Assembly (NCBI RefSeq): GCF_018326285.1
Contig: NZ_AP023362.1
Location: 3,534,001-3,598,000 of the forward strand
From: Mycolicibacterium sp. TY81
GTDB lineage: Bacteria; Actinomycetota; Actinomycetes; Mycobacteriales; Mycobacteriaceae
DNA: 64,000 nucleotides
Direction: 5' to 3'
A model generated the notes under the pieces. The model was not told the DNA's origin. It ran no database searches and was given only the letters and a program-made list of their open reading frames with translations. Made by a program: the position numbers and the translations under genes. This document shows positions 49,547-58,332 of this stretch, in pieces (the stretch's first letter is position 1; each line of letters begins with the position of its first letter).

Positions 49547-52444
49547 TCAGACGGACGCCATGTCGGATTCGCGTGGGATCGGCTTCGGCCACGGCTGCGG
49601 AATCGGGCGCTGACGCACGCGCTGCGGCCACCAGAACCAGCGTCCGAGCAGGCTGGCGATCGACGGCGTCATCAGTGACCGCACCACGAGGGTGTCGAAC
49701 AGCAGACCCAGACCGATGGTCGTGCCGACCTGGCCGATGATGATCAGCTTGCTGACCGACATGGACATCATGGTGAAGGCGAACACCAGGCCCGCCGAGG
49801 TGACCACCGAACCGGTGCCCACCATGGCGCGGATGATGCCGGTGTTCAGCCCGGCGTGGATCTCTTCCTTGATCCGGGAGACCAGCAGCAGGTTGTAGTC
49901 GGCACCCACCGCCAGCAGCACGATGACCGACATCGGCAACACCATCCAGTGCAACGGAATACCCACGATGTGCTGCCACAGCAGTACCGACAGACCGAAG
50001 GCCGAGGCCAGGCTGAGTACCACGGTGCCGACGATCACCGCCGATGCGACGACCGCACGGGTGAGGACCAACATGATGATGAAGATCAGGATCAGCGCCG
50101 CAGCCGCGACGATCATCAGGTCGTAATCGGCACCGATCTGCATGTCGTTGTACATGGCTGCGCTACCGCCGAGGTAGATCGAGGAGCCCTCGAGGGGCGT
50201 GCCCTTGATCGCGTCGGCCGCGGCGACCTTGAGCGGTTCGATGCGCGAGGTGCCCTCCTGCGTCAACGGGTTGCCCTGGTGAATGATGGTGAACCGCACC
50301 GCATGGCCGTCCGGCGACATGAACAGCTTGAGGCCGCGCTGGAAATCCGCGGTCTCGAAGGCTTCCGGCGGCAGGTAGAACGAATCGTCGTTCTTGGCCG
50401 CGTCGAACGCCTCGCTCATTGCGGTGCCGGTCTTCTGCATCGCGATGGTCTGGTCCTGCTGCGCCTTCTGCATCTGGTACTGGTTCAGCAGCACCTGCTT
50501 CTGGTGCTTCATCGACGCGATCTGCTTCGGCATCGTCGCGACCATCTTGGGCATGAGGTCGGCCATGCGCTGCATGTCGGGAACGATGGCCTGGAAGTCA
50601 TCGGACATCAGGCTGATGCCGTCGATGCTCTCGAAGACCGATCGCATGGACCAGCACACCGGGATATCGAAGCAGTGTGGCTCCCAATAGAAATAGTTGC
50701 GAATGGGCCGGAAGAAATCATCGAAGTCCGCCAAGTGATCTCGAGTGTCACCCATGTCATCCGAGGTGGTCTTCATCTTGTCGGCCATGCGCTGTGACAC
50801 CGCTGCCAGATCTGTCTGAACACTCATCATCTCGGTCATGGCGTCGATGCTGTTCTGCAGATCGTCGGCCTGAGAGAGCAGATTGTTCAGATTCGTCTGC
50901 GTGTAGTCGTTGTTCATGAGCTGCGTGGAGCCGCTCTGTCCCACGGTGTACGGGATCGTCGAGTGCTTGATCGGGTCACCGTCGGGTCGGGTGATGGTCT
51001 GCACCTGGGCGATGCCGTGCACGTTCTTCAGCGCCTTGGCGATCTTGTCGATCACCAGGAAGTCGGCGGGGTTCCGTAGGTCGTGGTCCGACTCGACCAT
51101 CATCAGGTCCGGGTTCATCTTGGCCTGCGAAAAGTGCCGGAACGCCGCGTCATAGCCGACGTTGGCGGCGACGTCCTTGGGCAGATAGATCCGGTCGTTG
51201 TAGGTGGTTTGATAGCCCGGCAGCGCGATCAGACCGACCAGTGCGGCCACCACAGCACCGACCAGGATGGCGCCCGGCCAGCGCACCGTCGCGGTACCGA
51301 CCCGATGCCACCCGGCGGTTCTCGTGTTCATCCGCGGTTCGAGGACCCGGCGGAAGCGGGTGCAGACCGCGATCACCGCCGGCCCCAGGGTCAGCGCCAT
51401 CGCGACCACCATCACCATGCCGATGGCCAGCGGGAAGCCCATCGTCTGGAAATACGGCAGCCGGGTGAAGTGCAGGCACAGGGTCGCGCCGGCAATGGTC
51501 AGGCCCGAGGCCAGCACCACGTGTGCGGTGCCGTGAAACATGGTGTAGTAGGCCGATTCTCGGTCCTCACCGGCCCGCCGCGCTTCCTGATAGCGCCCGA
51601 TCAGGAAGATGGCGTAGTCGGTGGCCGCGGCGATCGCCAAGGTCACCAGCAGGTTGGTGGCGAAGGTGGTCAGCCCAAAGACGTTGTGGTAGCCCAGGAA
51701 TGCCACCAGCCCTCGCGCCCCGGACAGCTCGAGCACCACCATCACCAGCACGATCAACGTCGCGATGACGGATCGATAGACCATGAGCAGCATGACCGCG
51801 ATGACGGCGAAGGTGACCCCCTCGATCAGCTCCATGCTCTTGTCACCGACGGCGTTCTGATCGGTGCTGGTCGCCGCGGGGCCGGTCACGTAGGCCTTTA
51901 CCCCCGGCGGAGCGGGACTTTCGGTGGCAATGTGGCGCACCGCGTCGACCGACTCGTTGGCCAGCGTCTCACCTTGATCACCGGCGATGTAGACCTGAAC
52001 GTACGCCGCCTTGCCGTCGCGGCTCTGGGCGCCCTTGGCAGTCAGCGTGTCGCCCCAGAAGTCCTGGACGTGCTGTACGTGGGTGGTGTCGGCGCGCAGA
52101 TCGCTGACCATCTTGTCGTAGAACGCATGGGCGTCGGCTCCCAGCGGCTTATCGCCTTCGAGCACGATCATCACCGAACTGCTGGTGCGGTATTCGTCGA
52201 ATACGTTGCCGACGCGTTTGGTGGCGATCATCGATGGCGCGTCGTTGGGGCTCATCGACACGGCGCGCAGCTTGCCGACTTCCTCGAGTTGCGGGACGAC
52301 AGTGTTCAGTGCGGCGATGACTCCGATCCAGGCCAGGATGATCAGCACGGCGAATCGTCGGAGGAACCGCGGTATTCCCTTGTGCCCCTTGCTCTCCGCC
52401 ACCGGGATGGCGTCGGTCTGGGCCTCGTTGGCCGGCGCGCTCAT
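49547..52444 (-). CDS. mmpL: MmpL-family RND transporter
   Basis: A 965-residue RND-superfamily lipid/siderophore exporter with 12 helices in two repeats: helix 1 at about 29-50, first large outer loop (about 55-200), helices 2-6 containing [13 protein letters not shown] (the proton-relay region), a second outer loop (about 400-760) with a long coiled hairpin rich in Met/Gln (about 590-680), and helices 7-12 with [15 protein letters not shown]. It belongs to the MmpL4/MmpL5-type subgroup by its coupling to MmpS (ATGA overlap). The cargo is unknown; operon control by the nearby TetR is likely from the shared operator. Confidence 0.93.
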   Translation of the reverse strand: MSAPANEAQTDAIPVAESKGHKGIPRFLRRFAVLIILAWIGVIAALNTVVPQLEEVGKLRAVSMSPNDAPSMIATKRVGNVFDEYRTSSSVMIVLEGDKPLGADAHAFYDKMVSDLRADTTHVQHVQDFWGDTLTAKGAQSRDGKAAYVQVYIAGDQGETLANESVDAVRHIATESPAPPGVKAYVTGPAATSTDQNAVGDKSMELIEGVTFAVIAVMLLMVYRSVIATLIVLVMVVLELSGARGLVAFLGYHNVFGLTTFATNLLVTLAIAAATDYAIFLIGRYQEARRAGEDRESAYYTMFHGTAHVVLASGLTIAGATLCLHFTRLPYFQTMGFPLAIGMVMVVAMALTLGPAVIAVCTRFRRVLEPRMNTRTAGWHRVGTATVRWPGAILVGAVVAALVGLIALPGYQTTYNDRIYLPKDVAANVGYDAAFRHFSQAKMNPDLMMVESDHDLRNPADFLVIDKIAKALKNVHGIAQVQTITRPDGDPIKHSTIPYTVGQSGSTQLMNNDYTQTNLNNLLSQADDLQNSIDAMTEMMSVQTDLAAVSQRMADKMKTTSDDMGDTRDHLADFDDFFRPIRNYFYWEPHCFDIPVCWSMRSVFESIDGISLMSDDFQAIVPDMQRMADLMPKMVATMPKQIASMKHQKQVLLNQYQMQKAQQDQTIAMQKTGTAMSEAFDAAKNDDSFYLPPEAFETADFQRGLKLFMSPDGHAVRFTIIHQGNPLTQEGTSRIEPLKVAAADAIKGTPLEGSSIYLGGSAAMYNDMQIGADYDLMIVAAAALILIFIIMLVLTRAVVASAVIVGTVVLSLASAFGLSVLLWQHIVGIPLHWMVLPMSVIVLLAVGADYNLLLVSRIKEEIHAGLNTGIIRAMVGTGSVVTSAGLVFAFTMMSMSVSKLIIIGQVGTTIGLGLLFDTLVVRSLMTPSIASLLGRWFWWPQRVRQRPIPQPWPKPIPRESDMASV

Positions 52445-52866
52445 GCGGCCTTCACAAAGCAGAAGGTTTCGGCGTTCATACCGGTGGCGGTCCTCTCTTC
52501 TTTGACCACGTCATCGACACTGACCCGGCAGCTGATGCTGTTGCCGTCGCCCTGGGCCAGGATGTTGGGCTGGACCGAGGGCAGAGTGGTCTGCAGGACC
52601 AACGTCCACGGCAACGACACCCCCGCGGCGCGCTGCGGCTTGCCTTCGAGGTCCATGTAGTTGATGACGGCCGTGCTACCCGTGCCGAAGATCTCGTACT
52701 TGACGAATTTGGGGTTGAAATCCTCGGCGTTGTCCGAGCTCTTCTCGGTGATGACCACGGGATTCGAGCCGAATACCTGTCGTACGTTCGACACGATCAC
52801 CACACCGGCGGCGACCGCGACGATCACCAATAGCGGTAGCCATGCCCGCCGAAACACTCTCGTCAT
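52441..52866 (-). CDS. mmpS: MmpS-family membrane protein
   Basis: A 141-residue accessory protein with one N-terminal helix (residues about 8-25) and an outer MmpS beta-sandwich ([17 protein letters not shown], then [18 protein letters not shown]). MmpS proteins assist their MmpL in export. ATG 52866 is used. First gene of the operon; the 241-base region upstream has the operator at 52969-52993. Confidence 0.93.
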   Translation of the reverse strand: MTRVFRRAWLPLLVIVAVAAGVVIVSNVRQVFGSNPVVITEKSSDNAEDFNPKFVKYEIFGTGSTAVINYMDLEGKPQRAAGVSLPWTLVLQTTLPSVQPNILAQGDGNSISCRVSVDDVVKEERTATGMNAETFCFVKAA

Positions 52867-52968
52867 CTTGCCTTCTTCAGAAGTTGCCGACCGCGCGGTC
52901 GTCGGGCATCTCGGGGGCACACCGCCATTGGCGAGCCGCCGCACATCTAGCTAGGTAACCTAACGGAA

Positions 52969-52993
52969 AAAGTGGATAGAGTCCATCCATTTA
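52969..52993. promoter_or_regulatory. 25-bp operator upstream of mmpS-mmpL
   Basis: AAAGTGGAT, 7-bp spacer, ATCCATTTA. It has the same arms and the same spacer length as the perfect repeat at 54017-54041 by the TetR gene, and sits about 100 bases before mmpS. Confidence 0.75.
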
Positions 52994-53107
52994 AATGTCG
53001 TCTTCGTTACAACCTGGCGCGGGCCCGCCGCATTCCTGCCCTGCGCGGGCAAATGCGATTTCCGCTGAAAAACCCTTGGTCAGCAGCGAAATTCGGACCT
53101 AAATCAC

Positions 53108-53575
53108 TCAGCTGTTGGAGGCGAAGTCCCAGACCTGCATGTTGCCGGCGGGATAGCCCAGGCAGACGTCGGTCGCCTTGGCGACCACGCCCTTGTTGTT
53201 GAAGAAAATCTTGGCCCAGTTGCCCCAGTGGGTGGCCACCTGCTCGTAGTAGACGTTGGTGGCGGTGTCCTCGGAGTACTGCCGGCGGCCGACCGGGTCC
53301 AGAGAGAAGAACCAGTGGATGCGGTCCTGCGCCATCTGCTGGATATCGGCGGGGCGGTTGTTCCGGTCGATCATGTAGCGCTGGTAGTACACCGGGCTGG
53401 TGTCACGCACCGCCTGCAGGTACTGCTCGGCATCGCAGGTGGTGGTGATGATGCGGCGCGGGATCGGATAGTCGTCGGTCGCGTCGGCACCGGCCGGCGC
53501 GGCAAGGGGCAGCGCGGTCGCCGCCAGGCCGACCACCACGGCGGCCAATCCGATACGGAGAGATCGAAGCGTCAT
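53108..53575 (-). CDS. DUF5078 secreted protein
   Basis: A 155-residue exported protein: signal peptide of about 30 residues (ending PAGADA), then a helical domain with two cysteines ([18 protein letters not shown]) and many Tyr/Trp residues ([29 protein letters not shown]). DUF5078 is mycobacterial and uncharacterised. It overlaps the DUF732 gene before it by 4 bases. Same direction as mmpS-mmpL and 240 bases upstream of it. Confidence 0.85.
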   Translation of the reverse strand: MTLRSLRIGLAAVVVGLAATALPLAAPAGADATDDYPIPRRIITTTCDAEQYLQAVRDTSPVYYQRYMIDRNNRPADIQQMAQDRIHWFFSLDPVGRRQYSEDTATNVYYEQVATHWGNWAKIFFNNKGVVAKATDVCLGYPAGNMQVWDFASNS

Positions 53576-53943
53576 GCGCGGACCCCGGTTTGCGACTGCT
53601 GCGCGGCGGCTTCCAGTATCGAGCGCTTGTCGGGGCAATAGAAATCTATTGCGGCACTGAGGAATTGCCAGTTCTGTTGAGTGGCGTTCTGCCGCGACAG
53701 GTTGGTGGCGACGAACTTGGCCGACTGATAAGCGTCGTGGTCGACGTTGTTACTCAGCCGCTGGCACGCGATCTTCCCCAGCCAGGCGTTGTAGTCCTTC
53801 GGTCCGTAGATGCCGTAGGTGTGCAACTGGTTCGCGAAGTCGGTATCGGGATCGGCATGCGCAGGTCCGGAACCGGACACCGCCACGACGATTCCGACAG
53901 CGGCGGCGGCCAACGCAGGTACGGCCCGGTGGTGTCGTGTCAT
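53572..53943 (-). CDS. DUF732 secreted protein
   Basis: A 123-residue exported protein with signal peptide (residues 1-30, ending AHA-D) and a DUF732-type domain ([28 protein letters not shown]... FYCP), with two cysteines. It is first of a two-gene unit with DUF5078. It is divergent from the TetR gene, and the 25-bp operator lies between them, so it is probably repressed by that TetR. Confidence 0.82.
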   Translation of the reverse strand: MTRHHRAVPALAAAAVGIVVAVSGSGPAHADPDTDFANQLHTYGIYGPKDYNAWLGKIACQRLSNNVDHDAYQSAKFVATNLSRQNATQQNWQFLSAAIDFYCPDKRSILEAAAQQSQTGVRA

Positions 53944-54016
53944 GCAGCGCGCCCTCCCGATCGCGAATCACCGCGATCGTGAGCCGGTCGCAGCGTCCGG
54001 CATGAAACTATTCCGG

Positions 54017-54041
54017 TAAGTGGATGGCGTCAATCCACTTA
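54017..54041. promoter_or_regulatory. 25-bp operator between TetR and DUF732-DUF5078
   Basis: Perfect 9-bp arms TAAGTGGAT and ATCCACTTA around a 7-bp spacer, 32 bases before the TetR start. The partner copy is upstream of mmpS at 52969. Confidence 0.85.
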
Positions 54042-54072
54042 GTGCAATGGTGTCCCGGATTACACTGCGGGG

Positions 54073-54747
54073 GTGATGGCCCGCCCGACCACAGATCGAC
54101 CGTTGCGCAAGGATGCCGTGCGCAACCGGCAGCGAGTGATCGATGCGGCCCGCGACCTGTTCGCGACGCAAGGCCTCAGCGCAACGCTCAATGATGTGGC
54201 GCACCACGGCGGCATCGGCGTGGGCACGGTGTATCGCCGATTCCCCACGAAGGAAGAGCTGTTCGAGGCCATCTTCGAGGACGCGATCGACGAGATCGCC
54301 GCGGTCGCCGACACGGCATTGGAATTCGACGACTCCTGGGCGGGATTCGCCTGGTTCGTGGAACAGATGTGCCAGCAGACGGCCACCGATCGTGGTCTGC
54401 GAGAGATCCTGTACGGCAAGGGCGGTGGCGGCAACGGGGTGGAAGCGGCGCGCACCCGCCTGGTACCGAAAATCGCGAAACTTGTTGAGCGGGCGCAAAA
54501 AGACGGCCACCTGAGACCCGGCATCTCCGACAGTGACATGCCGATCCTGGGCCTGTTGGCAGGCACGGTCAGCGAATTCGCCGGCCACGTCGACCCCGAG
54601 CTGTGGCGACGGTATGTGGCCATCTTCCTTGACGGGCTCCGCAGTCGCGATGGCCAGGACAAGCTGCCGGTCGATGCCCTTGACGAGGATCAGGCCGCTA
54701 TCGCCATGACCACCTCACCGCCGGGATCCTGCTTCAGCAAGGAGTAG
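54073..54747 (+). CDS. TetR-family regulator, probable repressor of mmpS-mmpL
   Basis: A 224-residue regulator with helix-turn-helix at residues about 17-63 (RVIDAARDLFATQGLSATLNDVAHHGGIGVGTVYRRFPTKEEL). The C-terminal part is TetR_C-type. GTG 54073 and ATG 54076 are adjacent possible starts. It is divergent from DUF732-DUF5078 and shares its operator with the mmpS promoter, resembling TetR-controlled MmpS/MmpL exporters elsewhere in mycobacteria. The effector is unknown. Confidence 0.9.
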   Translation: MMARPTTDRPLRKDAVRNRQRVIDAARDLFATQGLSATLNDVAHHGGIGVGTVYRRFPTKEELFEAIFEDAIDEIAAVADTALEFDDSWAGFAWFVEQMCQQTATDRGLREILYGKGGGGNGVEAARTRLVPKIAKLVERAQKDGHLRPGISDSDMPILGLLAGTVSEFAGHVDPELWRRYVAIFLDGLRSRDGQDKLPVDALDEDQAAIAMTTSPPGSCFSKE

Positions 54748-54829
54748 CGGCCCGCGGGCTACAGAGACGCGTCGCAGTTTTGTTTTGAGGCGGCTGGTGG
54801 CCGGACGTGCCGCCGGGGAAACTCGAACC

Positions 54830-55669
54830 ATGCGCGGCGCCGAACCTCTGCTGACACCCATGCTCATCATCGTTTGCGTCGTGATGGCCGTCGCGGCGGC
54901 CGCGGTGAACCGCTTGGCGCTGGGCGGATCCGTGTGGGAGGCGCCGAGCGCCGCGGCGCGGGCAGCACTTCAGCTGGCTGCGGTATCGACCGTGCTCGCC
55001 GTCGCATTGCAGCGGATGTGGTCGTCGCTGCTGGTGCTCTTGCTGATGTTCATCGTCGCCTCGATCACTGCCGCTCGTCGCAGTCAGGCACAGCGCGGCT
55101 CCTGGTGGCTGACCGTCGCCCTCGCTGCCGGCATGGTCATGGTGATTCCGCTACTGACGCTCAGCGGTGTGGTGCCCTTCAATGGTGTCGCGGTGGTGCC
55201 CGTGTTCGGCATCGTGCTGGGCGGAACGATGACCGCATCGGCGGTGGCGGCGCGGCGTGCACTCGATGCGCTGACGCAGCGCGCCGGCGAGGTTGAAGCG
55301 GCTCTCGGCCTTGGTCTGTCAGAACGTTTCTCGCGGATGTTGGTCATCGAGCGACCACTGTCGGACGCTCTGCTGCCCAACCTCGATCAAACCCGCACCG
55401 CCGGACTCGTCACTCTTCCCGGCGCATTCGTCGGGGTGCTGCTGGCGACCGGCTCGGCCGCACAGGCGGCGGCGGTTCAGGTCCTGGTACTCGTCTCACT
55501 CTTGCTCGCGCAGGTATGCGGCGTCGCAGTCGTCGGGGAACTCGTGGTCCGAGGCAAGATCGCCCGGTCGAACGACGCGATCGCGCCGCCTCGCGGCGCG
55601 GGCCCCGTCGTCGCTCTTGCCCGCAGGCTCGGGGCGGTCAGGCCGGGACCCTCCACAACAGGACCATAG
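54830..55669 (+). CDS. UPF0014 ABC permease (FetB-like)
   Basis: A 279-residue membrane protein with about seven helices of the UPF0014/FetB family (ARAALQLAAVSTVLAVAL, RRSQAQRG, FGIVLGGTMTASAVAARRALDAL, PGAFVGVLLATGSAAQAAAVQVLVL). E. coli FetB pairs with the ATPase FetA in iron export; no ATPase gene is next to this one. ATG 54830 is used; an open frame from 54785 has no better ribosome site. Confidence 0.85.
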   Translation: MRGAEPLLTPMLIIVCVVMAVAAAAVNRLALGGSVWEAPSAAARAALQLAAVSTVLAVALQRMWSSLLVLLLMFIVASITAARRSQAQRGSWWLTVALAAGMVMVIPLLTLSGVVPFNGVAVVPVFGIVLGGTMTASAVAARRALDALTQRAGEVEAALGLGLSERFSRMLVIERPLSDALLPNLDQTRTAGLVTLPGAFVGVLLATGSAAQAAAVQVLVLVSLLLAQVCGVAVVGELVVRGKIARSNDAIAPPRGAGPVVALARRLGAVRPGPSTTGP

Positions 55670-55760
55670 TCAGGCCGGGTTCAGCGGCGCCCAAGACCTG
55701 CAGCGGTGGCTCGGAGCGACCTGTACCCCGTTTTACCGGTTCGTTAGTTACGGTGATGAC

Positions 55761-57614
55761 GTGCTGAGAGCCCTCAACGAGCTTGTCGACAGGGTGACGC
55801 GCACCCTGATGGCCGTCGACGCGGACAACTACGTGGCCGCCAGCGAGCAGGCACTGACCGACGTGGCAGCGCATTTCGGTTTGGATGTGGCGTTTCTGCG
55901 GCACAACGATCACACCATCGGCGCGACGATCCTGATCGCTCAATGGCCGATCAGGACCTACATCCCCGACCCGGATCCGATCGGAACCGTCTACTTCAAG
56001 GATGCCGATCCGGTCTTCGCGATGGCCGAACATGTCGCAGAACCGGTGATCCTGCGGCCGGCGGCCGAGCCGGATGAATTCCAGCAGCGCATCGAGGAAG
56101 GCACCACCGTGCCGGTCATCTCGATGGCTGCCGTGCCGATGAACGTCACCGACACGGCGGAACCAGATTGCTTCACCACAACCGGCACACTGGGCTTCAT
56201 CAAATACGGCGACCGGCAATGGCTGGACGAGGAGATCACCGCGCTCAAGGTCATCGCCACGATGTTCGCCCACGTCAAGGTGCGGGTGGAAACACTCGCA
56301 TCGATCAAACACCTTGCCGAGCATGATGACCTGACCGGATTGCGCAACCGCCGAAGCCTGCTCGACCATCTCGATCAACGACTCGCATCGGGTGAGCCTG
56401 CCCCTGTCGCGGCGCTGTACATCGACCCCGACCAACTCAAAGCCGTCAACGATCTGCTGGGCCACGAGACCGGTGATCAGGTTCTCGTCGAGCTCACCCA
56501 GCGGTTGAGCGAGTACGCGGCCGGCGAGGCGTTCTTGGCTCGCCTCGGTGGGGACGAGATCGTCGCGGTGCTCAACGCGCCCACATCACTCGCCGATGCC
56601 CAGGCCTACGCCGAACGGCTGCGCGAGACGCTGGCCGCGCGACTGATGCTGGGTTCGTCGTACATCAGGCACCGGGTGAGTATCGGTGTGGCCGTGGGGA
56701 TTCCAGGAGCCGATTCGGTGTCGGACCTGCTCCGGTATGCCGAGCACGCGTTGACCGCCGCCAAGGCCGCGGGTGGCAATACCGGGATCGCGTTCAGCGA
56801 CGAACTCGCGGCGCAGTTCTCGTTCCAGACCGACGTCGAAGTGCATCTGCAGGACTGCATCGACAACGGCGCGTTGTTCCTCTACTACCAGCCCGAGGTC
56901 GATTTGCGCAGTGGCGAACTCGTGGCGATGGAAGCGGTGGTGCGATGGAATCACCCGACCCGCGGACTACTGCTGCGTGAGGAGTTCATGCCAACGGCCG
57001 AGGCCACCAACTTCGGCGGTGCTGTGGGGCGCGAGGTGTTGCGGATGGCATGCGAGCAGTTTCGACGTTGGCGAGCTGAGGGTTTGGCCCAGAACGTGAT
57101 GCTCCGGGTGAAGCTGTCACCCGCCCAGGTGCTGACTGCCGGGTTCACCGAACATCTCGCCGCGACGCTCGCGCAGTTCGAGGTTCCGGCGGGTTCGCTG
57201 TGCTTGGAGCTGCCCGAGGACCTGTTGGTCACCGAGGCTCAACTGTGCGGCCAAATCCTGTTGGAACTGAAGCAGATCGGGGTTCAGCTGGCGTTGGACA
57301 ACTTCGGCACCGGGTACAGCTTTCTGCCCAGTTTGAAAGAGCTGCCCATTGATTCGTTGAAGGTCGGCCGCGGGTTTGTCCAGACGCTCGACCATGACGA
57401 CGAGAACGCCTTGTTCGTCCAGTCGATCGCTCTCCTGGCCGACGCGTTCGGGCTCGAACTGACCGCCGACGGGCTGGAGACCGAGTCCGCGGCGCAAAAA
57501 CTCATCGCCATGGGTTACCGTCGCGCGCAAGGGCTTCTGGTGTCCGGTCCGGTCGACGCGGACACCATGGGGCAGCTCCTGGCGGCGCCGGTGCTGCGCA
57601 CCCCGGCGCCGTGA
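55761..57614 (+). CDS. GAF-GGDEF-EAL cyclic-di-GMP protein with degraded EAL domain
   Basis: A 617-residue cytosolic protein with the domain order of the mycobacterial Rv1354c/DcpA proteins: GAF (residues about 20-180), GGDEF (about 190-350) and EAL (about 365-610). The cyclase site reads RLGGDEIV with GHETGDQ and a metal Asp in YIDPD, so synthesis of c-di-GMP is plausible. In the EAL domain, Glu391 (MEAVVRW) is kept but the metal-site Asn is Lys (RVKLSPAQ), the DD pair is DN (LDNFGTGYS) and EGVE has become DGLE, so hydrolysis is doubtful. GTG 55761 is used as start. No I-site RxxD is seen before GGDEI. Confidence 0.88.
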   Translation: MLRALNELVDRVTRTLMAVDADNYVAASEQALTDVAAHFGLDVAFLRHNDHTIGATILIAQWPIRTYIPDPDPIGTVYFKDADPVFAMAEHVAEPVILRPAAEPDEFQQRIEEGTTVPVISMAAVPMNVTDTAEPDCFTTTGTLGFIKYGDRQWLDEEITALKVIATMFAHVKVRVETLASIKHLAEHDDLTGLRNRRSLLDHLDQRLASGEPAPVAALYIDPDQLKAVNDLLGHETGDQVLVELTQRLSEYAAGEAFLARLGGDEIVAVLNAPTSLADAQAYAERLRETLAARLMLGSSYIRHRVSIGVAVGIPGADSVSDLLRYAEHALTAAKAAGGNTGIAFSDELAAQFSFQTDVEVHLQDCIDNGALFLYYQPEVDLRSGELVAMEAVVRWNHPTRGLLLREEFMPTAEATNFGGAVGREVLRMACEQFRRWRAEGLAQNVMLRVKLSPAQVLTAGFTEHLAATLAQFEVPAGSLCLELPEDLLVTEAQLCGQILLELKQIGVQLALDNFGTGYSFLPSLKELPIDSLKVGRGFVQTLDHDDENALFVQSIALLADAFGLELTADGLETESAAQKLIAMGYRRAQGLLVSGPVDADTMGQLLAAPVLRTPAP

Positions 57615-57622
57615 TTGCCCGG

Positions 57623-58294
57623 TCAGACTTTCCGAGCGGTCAGCAGCAATGCCGGTAGGTGCACGCGGCCGGCGTCGTCGACCGGGAAGTTGTGGGGCGG
57701 CAACCCGGGGATGTCGGGGAGTTTGACAGCCACGAACGACGCCTGCGTCGCCACGTCGGACCAGTGCGCCGCGACGGCGTCGCGGACTTCGGCTTCGGTC
57801 ACCTGGTTCGGGATCGGGCACGGCGAATCGGCAGGCAACGCGTCCTTGGTGAACACCAGCAGGTACAGCACGGCACCAGCAGCGGCGGCCTCATGGATAC
57901 CCCGCAGGTAGTCGTCGCGCGCTTCGACGGGCAGTGAGTGGAACAGGGTGCAGTCGATGACGGTGTTGAACTGCTGGGTGAGGCCGAGGGCACCGATATC
58001 GCGGAGATCGCCCTGCAGGAATCGGGCCGTGGTCAGGCCGCGGTCGGCTGCCGCAGCAGCGGCCTGCTCGATCGCGACCGTCGACAGGTCGATGCCGGTG
58101 ACCTCGAAGCCCCGCTCCGCCAGGGCGAGCGCGACATCGCCCACGCCGCACCCGGCGTCGAGGACGGGTCCGGTGACTTTGCCGGCGTCGATGAGAGCGA
58201 GGATTTCCGGCTGCGGTGCGCCGATGTTCCATGGCGGCGGTCCCATGAAGATTTCGTGGCGGTATGCGGCGTCCCAGTCCATCACTTCGCTCAT
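57623..58294 (-). CDS. Class I SAM-dependent methyltransferase
   Basis: A 223-residue methyltransferase: motif I LDAGCGVGD (residues about 45-53), Asp of VTGIDLS, QGDLRDI, and CTLFHSLP. The N terminus (MDWDAAY, then MGPPPWNIGAPQPEI) matches the thiopurine/thiol-methyltransferase-like group common in actinobacteria. ATG 58294 is used; ATG 58282 is possible. It follows MoeY on the same strand after about 38 bases and converges with the GGDEF-EAL gene. Its substrate is unknown. Confidence 0.85.
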   Translation of the reverse strand: MSEVMDWDAAYRHEIFMGPPPWNIGAPQPEILALIDAGKVTGPVLDAGCGVGDVALALAERGFEVTGIDLSTVAIEQAAAAAADRGLTTARFLQGDLRDIGALGLTQQFNTVIDCTLFHSLPVEARDDYLRGIHEAAAAGAVLYLLVFTKDALPADSPCPIPNQVTEAEVRDAVAAHWSDVATQASFVAVKLPDIPGLPPHNFPVDDAGRVHLPALLLTARKV

Positions 58295-58332
58295 GGTGAC
58301 CAAGAGTAGTTGGGTGTGCTGCCAACTCCCCG

